6,276 nucleotides of DNA from Thermoplasmatales archaeon UBA582 (lineage in GTDB: Archaea; Thermoplasmatota; Thermoplasmata; Thermoplasmatales; Thermoplasmataceae): positions 18,395-24,670 of the forward strand of contig DAQB01000168.1 in NCBI GenBank assembly GCA_002502705.1, given 5' to 3'. Under the pieces are notes generated by a model. The model was not told the DNA's origin. It searched no databases and saw only the letters and a program-made list of their open reading frames with translations. Both the position numbers and the translations under genes were made by a program. Shown here piece by piece: positions 1 to 5,434 of the stretch (positions are counted from its first letter, which is position 1; each line of letters starts with the position of its first letter).

Positions 1-530
1 GACAGTGCATTATCATGCATTTTATGAGGCTGGCTTGTATTTGATTCATCAATCATTTCAACTGCCAATCCATTCTTTTTAAGTTCAATTATAATCTGAT
101 CCCTGTTGGGTATGTCACCATCGCCTACTCTAACCAGGAAAGATCTATATGAATAACCGTTGGCTGCTTTTTCAACGTTTCTGATAAGTGATTCCTTATC
201 TGCACATTCAAAAGCTTCAACCAGGATGCCGTCGGCCATAACTGCAAAACCAGGCTTTGGTCCCGGATCTATCCCAATGACCACCCCGTTAAACCGGTCT
301 TTTCCAATCAGGAATGATATACCTTTCCGCACAGCAGAAAGGGGATCTGAGCATCTTAACTGCTCGCCTGATATTGATTGATCATCGTTAGAACTGATTA
401 TAACTGCTACGTCTTTAGGAATTTCCATCGATTCGGTAATAGATACAAAAGGAAGATCCCAGTTCTTGAGGATTTTTAATATTTCATGGTAAAATCTGAA
501 GTCGCGGGTATAGATACCTAACCTTCGCAT
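1..530 (-). CDS. RuvC-like/RNase H-fold archaeal protein (3' end beyond window)
   Basis: The frame opens at an ATG (528-530) and runs 176 complete codons to the window edge, so the C-terminus is missing. Residues 1-80 form a separate N-terminal region that I do not recognise. From residue 83 a RuvC/RNase H-type core begins with VVIGIDPGPKPG (Asp88 as the first catalytic acid), followed by a strand with VRVGDGD (133-139), VEMIDES (157-163) and KMHDNALS (170-177). Asp88, Glu158 or Asp161, and Asp173 are candidate metal-binding acids. RNase H-fold proteins of this type cut structured nucleic acids or are inactive relatives; the substrate here is unknown. The gene lies 89 bp downstream of the recJ-like gene on the same strand but has its own TATA box 26 nt before the ATG, which supports this start and leaderless transcription. 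Fold assignment is fairly sure; function is not. Confidence 0.8.
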   Translation of the reverse strand, partial: MRRLGIYTRDFRFYHEILKILKNWDLPFVSITESMEIPKDVAVIISSNDDQSISGEQLRCSDPLSAVRKGISFLIGKDRFNGVVIGIDPGPKPGFAVMADGILVEAFECADKESLIRNVEKAANGYSYRSFLVRVGDGDIPNRDQIIIELKKNGLAVEMIDESNTSQPHKMHDNAL

Positions 531-553
531 TCGCAGCTTAAATTGACTGATAG

Positions 554-559
554 TATATA
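554..559 (-). promoter_or_regulatory. TATA box of the RuvC-like gene
   Basis: TATATA on the minus strand, centred about 26 nt upstream of the ATG at 530. This is the spacing expected for an archaeal TBP site that gives a leaderless mRNA starting at or next to the start codon. No Shine-Dalgarno sequence precedes the ATG, which fits. Confidence 0.6.
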
Positions 560-574
560 GTCTTGTGGCTCCGA

Positions 575-599
575 TAAGAACAAAATTTCAAATGAAAAT
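575..599 (-). terminator. T-rich stretch after the recJ-like gene
   Basis: On the minus strand this stretch reads with the T-runs TTTT, TTT, TTTT and TT within 25 nt, about 20-45 nt after the recJ-like stop codon. Archaeal RNA polymerase commonly stops at such T-rich tracts without a strong hairpin. It would end the rps15-recJ transcript just before the separate promoter of the next gene. Confidence 0.35.
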
Positions 600-619
600 C
601 TTTGTGAAGGAATTAACTT

Positions 620-1966
620 TCAGTCATCCTTCTTTGAAGATTCTTTCAGAATCCGGTTGACAAGTTCAATAAATTCCTTCTCCTTTCCCTTTGGTATTAT
701 ACCTCCCGCTGCAACATCATGGCCGCCACCAGAACCGCCTACCTCTTCGCAGGCTGCCCTGAGTACAGTTGCGAGATTCAGTCCATTATCAACCATCCTT
801 ATTGTGCCTCTTGCTGACAATTTTGTTTTATCATCGCTTACGTTAAAGCCAACAATAGGCTTGCTCTGATCAGCAACATACAGCATTAATAGATCACTTA
901 TTTTCCCAGCCATTTCAGATTCAGGCGCATAAAAGAACTGAACATGCGAAAGGCTTACGATTTCAGATATTGATCTATACACGTAATCTATCAGCCTGGT
1001 TTTATACGTCTTCCATCCATTTATCACTTCTTCCCTCAGGTTCTGGTCACCAAGGAAGAACTGTACGGCAACTGAATTTTTTCCCACCCTCGCATTTCCG
1101 TCTATTATGCTGCTTACCTCTTTTGAATTGTAATCTAAACCATTGAATCTCATCATATCAGATTCGACATATTTTATAGCTTCTATTCCACATCCCTGTA
1201 ACAGTAATCTGGCTGTAAGTTTCTTTTCAAGTGATCTAATCTGATCTTCTGTGAGTTTCTCCGGGCTTGTATCATGCGGTATTTTGAGTCCAGTCAGGAG
1301 CTTTTTGGCCTCATCCGGTTTTCCGGTAAGGCCATTGAAGAATGGATCTGTGGAATATACGATTGCATCCAGAACAGTTGTACCTTCCAGACTTATATTG
1401 CGCTCGTTTAGATAGAGAGAGGAATATTCATCGAGGATCAATTTATTCAGGCCCGAGATACCTCCAAGATCCTGTTTATCAGCAATCATTCCAGCTACGA
1501 AGAAAGGTATCAAATCACTATTAGATTCAGATACCGCAAGGGAGAACACCATCGCCATGGTAGATCCACATGCTCCTCTTGTACCGTCAATTCCAAAATC
1601 ACGTGCATTAATGTTCAGGGCACGCGCAGGTGATGGTTTGTAAAAATGATGATCGAGAACAATGATTTTCTCAAATTCAGGTGTATATCCTACCTGATCA
1701 GACCCGGCATCCACTACGATTGTTAGATAATCGGGATATTCCAGAATCATTTTTCTAAAATCTTCCCCAAGAAGGCTCTTTATGTAACTTAGATGAATCT
1801 TTTTGCCCATCCTCAGAAGGGTTTTGACCAGTATTATCGCAGAGCTGGTTCCGTCACCATCGTAGTGTGCAATGATCCTGATATAATCCTCAGTCTCAAC
1901 AAGCTTTACTGCGTCTTCAAGCTTATTATGAAATTCTGTACCGATAATTCTCTTAACCGAACTCAT
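620..1966 (-). CDS. recJ: Archaeal RecJ-like DHH/DHHA1 single-strand nuclease or phosphoesterase
   Basis: A 448-residue DHH-superfamily phosphoesterase. The N-terminal DHH domain shows HYDGDGTSSA (residues 34-43, Asp36 and Asp38 as metal ligands), VVDAGS (84-89, Asp86), the name-giving VLDHH (103-107) and ADKQD (162-166). The C-terminal DHHA1 domain ends in GGSGGGHDVAAGG (410-422), the substrate-binding glycine-rich motif. All expected metal ligands are present, so it should be active. Archaeal relatives are Mn/Mg-dependent exonucleases on single-stranded DNA or RNA, and one branch (GAN) binds the GINS replication complex; which branch this belongs to cannot be told by eye. Its ATG overlaps the TGA of rps15 (ATGA), with an AAGG Shine-Dalgarno-like sequence just upstream, so translation is probably coupled to rps15. 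Placement after rps15 is a known archaeal arrangement. Confidence 0.93.
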   Translation of the reverse strand: MSSVKRIIGTEFHNKLEDAVKLVETEDYIRIIAHYDGDGTSSAIILVKTLLRMGKKIHLSYIKSLLGEDFRKMILEYPDYLTIVVDAGSDQVGYTPEFEKIIVLDHHFYKPSPARALNINARDFGIDGTRGACGSTMAMVFSLAVSESNSDLIPFFVAGMIADKQDLGGISGLNKLILDEYSSLYLNERNISLEGTTVLDAIVYSTDPFFNGLTGKPDEAKKLLTGLKIPHDTSPEKLTEDQIRSLEKKLTARLLLQGCGIEAIKYVESDMMRFNGLDYNSKEVSSIIDGNARVGKNSVAVQFFLGDQNLREEVINGWKTYKTRLIDYVYRSISEIVSLSHVQFFYAPESEMAGKISDLLMLYVADQSKPIVGFNVSDDKTKLSARGTIRMVDNGLNLATVLRAACEEVGGSGGGHDVAAGGIIPKGKEKEFIELVNRILKESSKKDD

Positions 1967-2400
1967 AGAACCTTGTCAAGGTTCCATCTTTCTGGAAGAA
2001 TGCTGTTTGATTTGTAATATTTAACAAGTCTGAGAATTTTGGCCATTATCAGTGATGCCCCCCTCTCATTGCTCTTATCACGTGGATTTAACTGAATATG
2101 TGCAGATGCTCTCTTGTATTTTTTAATCAGGCTGTTCAGGTCGTCCGGTATTTCAGTTGATTCGCCTTTTTCCTTCAAAATTTTCCCAATCTTTTTCCCA
2201 AGTATAACTTTCGTGGATGGAACCGCGAATTGATCTCTTAGTTTTATGCCTATTTCCGAGGACGTAGATCCGGATCTTTTAGACTGAACAATTACGTCAG
2301 TTATCTCTTCTTCCGACATTTTTACCCATGAGGGTTTTTCCGTATACTTATTTCTGTGTGAACCTGCTTTTCCTTTCTTTCTAGTATGCATTCGCGCCAT
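1963..2400 (-). CDS. rps15: 30S ribosomal protein S15 (uS15, archaeal type)
   Basis: A 145-residue protein of the archaeal/eukaryotic uS15 family (eukaryotic S13). The N-terminal MARMHTRKKGKAGSHR is the basic extension characteristic of archaeal and eukaryotic members and absent from the roughly 90-residue bacterial S15. The core helical domain includes IPDDLNSLIKKY (about 85-95), the rRNA-binding segment around LNPRDKSNERG (104-114), and the C-terminal LRLVKYYKSNSILPERW. Length fits the family (about 150). It binds the central domain of 16S rRNA early in small-subunit assembly. The last codons overlap the recJ-like start by 4 bp. Upstream, a weak AAGG lies about 10 nt before the ATG; the gap to nep1 contains the orphan Shine-Dalgarno and small ORF described separately. 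Confidence 0.97.
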   Translation of the reverse strand: MARMHTRKKGKAGSHRNKYTEKPSWVKMSEEEITDVIVQSKRSGSTSSEIGIKLRDQFAVPSTKVILGKKIGKILKEKGESTEIPDDLNSLIKKYKRASAHIQLNPRDKSNERGASLIMAKILRLVKYYKSNSILPERWNLDKVL

Positions 2401-2411
2401 TTTATATAACC

Positions 2412-2471
2412 TTAATCAAATCCACGAATGTGAAACGTATTAATGTAATTTATGTTGTATGATAACCACAT
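2412..2471 (-). CDS. Possible 19-codon leader ORF before rps15
   Basis: An ATG (2469-2471) opens 19 sense codons (MWLSYNINYINTFHIRGFD) and a TAA at 2412-2414, ending 11 nt before the rps15 ATG. The peptide is rich in Asn, Ile, Tyr and His and resembles no family I know. The nearest Shine-Dalgarno, AGGAGGT at 2489-2495, is 17 nt away, which is too far for an efficient start. It may be a chance frame in AT-rich DNA; it is listed because it sits where a leader peptide of a ribosomal-protein transcript would sit. Confidence 0.15.
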   Translation of the reverse strand: MWLSYNINYINTFHIRGFD

Positions 2472-2488
2472 AATAAAGAAATTGGCAA

Positions 2489-2495
2489 ACCTCCT
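2489..2495 (-). promoter_or_regulatory. Orphan strong Shine-Dalgarno sequence
   Basis: AGGAGGT on the minus strand is a full-strength match to the archaeal 16S rRNA anti-Shine-Dalgarno. It lies 14 nt after the nep1 stop codon and 88 nt before the rps15 ATG, so it serves neither gene at a normal distance. In normal range of it there is only an ATT at 6-nt spacing (a 10-codon frame), plus a TTG directly adjacent. It may be a relic, a ribosome standby or regulatory site, or chance. Confidence 0.35.
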
Positions 2496-2509
2496 GATTA
2501 TACAAATAA

Positions 2510-3181
2510 TTATACCAGACCGATCCAGCTTTCATAAGAACACACAATTTCCGAGATTACAGTCCAGACGGCAAGTTCTTCATTAAATATTGAGATCCTT
2601 TCGATATCAGCCGGAATGTCTGATCTGTAGTCCCCTTCTGCAAAGCCTCCTATAATAATCGTATAATTTTCATCGTTTTCAAAGAGGTTCCTTACACCTG
2701 AATACCTACCTCTCGGCGTTAATAGGATAATCTTTCCTGAGGAATACTTGGCTATGCATTGATTTAGATCCGATTTCCAAATTTTTAACAATGAATCGTC
2801 ATTTAGCTTTTTGTCTGTATTTTCAAACAGATTCTCAATTAAACCGATAAAACGGTTGTAAGATCTTGGAATCCTGGTCTCCCAATTTACCCCGATAACA
2901 AAATTCTCCCGGGTATGAATATAAAGTCTCATCCCGTTTGATCTATTAAGGATACTCTCTAATGCAACTAGCAGTGCCATATGTATTATCTCAGGCCGCC
3001 CCCGCCGTTTTGATTCCCCTGGATAGTGTTTGTCTATAGCAGTGTGCATGTAGTTCGAGTCCAATAAGATCTTTGAGATATCCTTTGATCGTCGTCGAGC
3101 ATAACTTATACTGTCAGGCTCGTTATAGAGGTCTTCCGGTACAAACTCAATCTCAGCATCAGCGATTATAATAGTCAGCAC
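2510..3181 (-). CDS. nep1: rRNA small-subunit pseudouridine N1-methyltransferase Nep1 (Emg1)
   Basis: A 223-residue SPOUT-class methyltransferase that uses S-adenosylmethionine to methylate N1 of a pseudouridine in the helix-35 loop of 16S rRNA (the position equivalent to E. coli 967) during 30S assembly. Family motifs in order: LLDSNYMHTAI (39-49), RRGRPEIIHMALL (59-71), LYIHT (86-90), the RNA-contacting ETRIPRSYNRF (101-111), ILLTPRG (152-158), the cofactor loop IIIGGFAEGDY (175-185) and ISIFNEELAVWTV (196-208). The whole length matches archaeal Nep1 such as the Methanocaldococcus protein. The start is GTG (3179-3181), supported by alignment of the first strand (LTIIIADAE) and a TATA-like box about 24 nt upstream. 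The usual Asp of the RPD motif is Glu64 here. It is transcribed toward rps15, in line with a ribosome-biogenesis role. Confidence 0.95.
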   Translation of the reverse strand: MLTIIIADAEIEFVPEDLYNEPDSISYARRRSKDISKILLDSNYMHTAIDKHYPGESKRRGRPEIIHMALLVALESILNRSNGMRLYIHTRENFVIGVNWETRIPRSYNRFIGLIENLFENTDKKLNDDSLLKIWKSDLNQCIAKYSSGKIILLTPRGRYSGVRNLFENDENYTIIIGGFAEGDYRSDIPADIERISIFNEELAVWTVISEIVCSYESWIGLV

Positions 3182-3200
3182 TAATCCAAATTAATAAGTG

Positions 3201-3208
3201 TTTTATTT
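3201..3208 (-). promoter_or_regulatory. TATA-like box of nep1
   Basis: AAATAAAA on the minus strand is centred about 24 nt upstream of the nep1 GTG. There is no Shine-Dalgarno between them, so a leaderless or near-leaderless transcript is likely. Other AT-rich matches lie slightly further upstream, so the exact box is uncertain. Confidence 0.35.
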
Positions 3209-3264
3209 CTGTTTCTAATAAAACATTCAATCACAAGAGATGGTGATCGTCAAAATAGCCATAA

Positions 3265-3273
3265 AATAAATAT
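3265..3273 (+). promoter_or_regulatory. TATA-like box of the dienoyl-CoA reductase gene
   Basis: AATAAATAT is centred about 31 nt before the ATG at 3301, placing the transcript start only a few bases before the start codon. No Shine-Dalgarno precedes the ATG. Together with the nep1 promoter it makes this a divergent promoter region of 119 bp. Confidence 0.45.
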
Positions 3274-3300
3274 TCCATAACGCTTGCATATTGTGGATTC

Positions 3301-4152
3301 ATGTCTGGATTTAAGTCAGATTTTCTGTCTGGAAAAAATATTTTAATAACTGGCGGTGGCACTGGCCTTGGTAGGGAGATGGCAATTACTTTTTCAAAGC
3401 TCGGTGGAAGGGTGTCTATTCTAAGTCGAAAGAGAGAAGTACTGGAGCAAACAAGCAGGGACATCAGGAAGATGGGTTATGAAGTGGAATATGAGCAGTG
3501 TGACGTGCGTTATCCAGATCAGATCGCGAAGGCAGTTGAGAATATCGAGACGAGAACCGGTCCCATTAACTCGCTTGTTAACAATGCAGCAGGAAATTTC
3601 ATAAGCAGAACGGAGGATTTATCCAACAAGGCATTTGATACAGTTATTGCTATAGTATTGCAGGGAACGGTCTATTTCTCAATGGAAATGGGTAAAAAGT
3701 GGATTAAAAACAACAGCGGAGGCGTGATACTAAACATTGTAACAACCTATTCCTGGACGGGTTCAGCATACGTGGTACCATCAGCAGTTTCAAAAGCTGG
3801 GGTTCTTGCGCTTACAAGATCTCTGGCAGTAGAATGGGGGCCCAGAGGCATAAGAAGCGTTGCTATAGCACCCGGCCCATTTAAAACAAAGGGTGCATGG
3901 AACAACCTTGTGCCAACGGGTGAAATCCAGGAAAAAATGGTTTCAAGAAATCCGATGCGCCGTTTAGGTACCACAGAAGAAATATCAGAACTGTCTGCAT
4001 TTCTCATATCAGATAATGCATCATACATAAACGGGGAGGTTGTGACAATAGATGGCGGGGAATGGCTTGAGGGTGCAGGAGAATTTAACGCACTATCTGC
4101 TATGCCTGATGAGTTCTGGGAAGGGTTGAAGAGCATGAGATCAAAGAGATAG
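3301..4152 (+). CDS. SDR-family oxidoreductase, 2,4-dienoyl-CoA reductase (DECR1) type
   Basis: A 283-residue short-chain dehydrogenase/reductase with an NAD(P)-binding Rossmann fold: TGGGTGLG (17-24), SRK (42-44, an Arg suited to the NADP 2'-phosphate), CDV (67-69), NNAAGN (94-99), PGPFKTKG (191-198) and DGGE (251-254). The match is closer to the 2,4-dienoyl-CoA reductase branch than to FabG. The active site is the shifted Tyr150/Ser161/Lys165 set (Tyr-to-Lys spacing 15, as in human Tyr199/Lys214, not the classical YxxxK), and the tail GEFNALSAMPDEFWEGL resembles the DECR1 C-terminus. Such enzymes reduce trans-2,cis-4-dienoyl-CoA with NADPH during oxidation of unsaturated fatty acids. The catalytic Asn of the family (human Asn148) is Gln121 here. 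The gene appears to be single, with its own TATA box and a 3' hairpin/T-run. The substrate in an archaeon, whose lipids are isoprenoid, is uncertain. Confidence 0.88.
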   Translation: MSGFKSDFLSGKNILITGGGTGLGREMAITFSKLGGRVSILSRKREVLEQTSRDIRKMGYEVEYEQCDVRYPDQIAKAVENIETRTGPINSLVNNAAGNFISRTEDLSNKAFDTVIAIVLQGTVYFSMEMGKKWIKNNSGGVILNIVTTYSWTGSAYVVPSAVSKAGVLALTRSLAVEWGPRGIRSVAIAPGPFKTKGAWNNLVPTGEIQEKMVSRNPMRRLGTTEEISELSAFLISDNASYINGEVVTIDGGEWLEGAGEFNALSAMPDEFWEGLKSMRSKR

Positions 4153-4162
4153 CTCTGAGATC

Positions 4163-4182
4163 AGTGCTCCAGTACTTTTTTT
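4163..4182 (+). terminator. Hairpin plus T7 after the reductase gene
   Basis: A 5-bp stem (AGTGC/GTACT, one G-U pair) with a 4-nt loop occupies 4163-4176 and is followed by a run of seven Ts (4176-4182), starting 10 nt after the stop codon. It would end the plus-strand transcript before the convergent membrane-protein gene. The stem is weak, but the T-run alone could act in archaea. Confidence 0.5.
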
Positions 4183-4252
4183 GAATTTCTCAATCAAATA
4201 AAAGAGATATGCTTTGACGGAAAATAGAATCGAAATGTAAATGTATTTTCTA

Positions 4253-5368
4253 TCAACTGCCTGGGTTAGTCTGCCTATTCATTGCTTTAATTGATGATTC
4301 GTGAACCCTGAATCCATTCTTCAGCATGAGGATATCAGAAACACAAAGGATTGCTATAATTAAACCAGAGTTAGAGTCGGTGCTGAAAGGACCAAAGATA
4401 CCTAACCCTTGGTAGATCACCCAGCTGAACATGGCAAAGAAAAAGGTGGAAATTGGGCCTATCCTGTCTGAGAATACCCAGCTTAAAGTTATAAAAATCA
4501 AGATCACAGAAAAAATTAGGTTGAATAAGAATGATCTCTTATATATGAAAGTCTGAACAACAACAGCGAAATTTAAAAAGTTATCAGGTGATGGATACAC
4601 CTGCAGCGGAATCTGATGCCAGAAATTGTTCAATGGCAATACCTGCTCTATAAAAGATATTATAAAGACCATAACCATAGAAAATTTGATAATTTTATGT
4701 GCGCTATATTCAGACCTGTAAAGAAGAATTATCAGCAATATGGAAGCGATTGCATAGAAAAGAACTGAACCTGGAAGTCCTGTGAGAAATGTTGATCCAA
4801 CGGAGAGAACACCCCCTAAACCCTCGCCAAAGAACCAAATTCCAATAGACCAGATAATTGCAATTGCCTGAACCGCAACAAACAACCTTCCATTCTTGAC
4901 TGCGAGTGTCAAAGTACCGACATACAACTGGACCATCGCCGCTGCCAGATCAATCATCGGCGGGTTTGTTTCCCAGAATTTGATTGCGAATTTTGCAAAA
5001 AATGCGGGTACTGCTCCCATTTGTAAAATCGGGTAAAGTGTGTATTGAGCAAAGAGGTTGTTCATTTCAGGCTGGACCTGAAGAATGGCGTCAACTATCC
5101 AGAGAATACCGAACGAAAGACGGATAAATTTTTGTGGCCTGCTCTCTATAACTTTCTTATATTTCCTGAAAAGAAATAAAGAAGCAGTTATAACCGGAAG
5201 CGAGGCAATGACAGTCTCCACATAAAAAGGATAAAAATCATCTAGATGTATTACTGGAATGGAAAGGTAGAATCTAAATTCAAAGTAAAATATAATAGCA
5301 AGACCTAAAAATGAAAGACTCAGTATGGCAAAAGCACTGAATTTTTGGAACTTTTCCATGTCATTCAT
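4253..5368 (-). CDS. Polytopic integral membrane protein of unknown function
   Basis: A 371-residue, strongly hydrophobic protein with roughly nine to eleven membrane segments (about 12-29, 47-68, 82-98, 138-157, 161-180, 198-217, 226-245, 264-276, 279-299, 304-325 and 335-350). No signal peptide is evident beyond the first segment. Distinct motifs are RLSFGILWIVDAILQVQP (83-100, with membrane-buried Asp93, Gln97 and Gln99), WFFGEGLGGVLS (178-189), TGLPGSVLFY (196-205) and YQGLGIFG...STDSNSG (319-335). From memory, similar WxxDxxxQxQP and GEGxGG motifs occur in uncharacterised membrane proteins of actinobacteria and archaea, but I cannot name the family. The two GLG regions look like internal repeats. 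It could be a transporter or a redox-associated membrane subunit; no cysteine or histidine cofactor motif is visible. A second Met at codon 4 is an alternative start. Confidence 0.85.
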   Translation of the reverse strand: MNDMEKFQKFSAFAILSLSFLGLAIIFYFEFRFYLSIPVIHLDDFYPFYVETVIASLPVITASLFLFRKYKKVIESRPQKFIRLSFGILWIVDAILQVQPEMNNLFAQYTLYPILQMGAVPAFFAKFAIKFWETNPPMIDLAAAMVQLYVGTLTLAVKNGRLFVAVQAIAIIWSIGIWFFGEGLGGVLSVGSTFLTGLPGSVLFYAIASILLIILLYRSEYSAHKIIKFSMVMVFIISFIEQVLPLNNFWHQIPLQVYPSPDNFLNFAVVVQTFIYKRSFLFNLIFSVILIFITLSWVFSDRIGPISTFFFAMFSWVIYQGLGIFGPFSTDSNSGLIIAILCVSDILMLKNGFRVHESSIKAMNRQTNPGS

Positions 5369-5393
5369 CTAATCAGAACTTATCGAAGAGATC

Positions 5394-5402
5394 GTATTTA
5401 AT
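5394..5402 (-). promoter_or_regulatory. TATA box of the membrane-protein gene
   Basis: ATTAAATAC on the minus strand is centred about 30 nt before the ATG at 5368. There is no Shine-Dalgarno before the ATG, so the mRNA is probably leaderless or nearly so. Confidence 0.5.
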
Positions 5403-5404
5403 GA

Positions 5405-5412
5405 TTTTAATT
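5405..5412 (+). promoter_or_regulatory. TATA-like box for the candidate small ORF
   Basis: TTTTAATT is centred 26-27 nt before the ATG at 5435, the leaderless spacing seen at other genes in this window. It is AT-rich and not a strong consensus. Confidence 0.3.
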
Positions 5413-5434
5413 GATCGTGATCTCTCATACAAAA

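Larger units (their letters stand above)
5387..5425. repeat. 7-bp inverted repeat flanking divergent TATA-like boxes
   Basis: AGAGATC (5387-5393) and its exact complement GATCTCT (5419-5425) flank a 25-bp AT-rich centre that holds TATA-like boxes on both strands. A direct repeat GATCGT (5390-5395 and 5413-5418) lies within it. Each arm falls between a TATA-like box and the start it would serve, a position where an archaeal repressor could block both promoters. A 7-bp inverted repeat can arise by chance in a stretch of this length. Confidence 0.35.

Noticed and set aside
160..381. Plus-strand open frame of 73 codons
   Set aside because: It lies antisense inside the RuvC-like gene, whose motifs are clear on the other strand.
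3231..3464. Minus-strand open frame of 77 codons across the start of the reductase gene
   Set aside because: It covers the promoter and the Rossmann motif of the reductase on the opposite strand and shows no recognisable motifs.
3747..4136. Long minus-strand open frame (129 codons)
   Set aside because: It is fully antisense to the well-supported reductase gene, and its translation has no family-like motifs.
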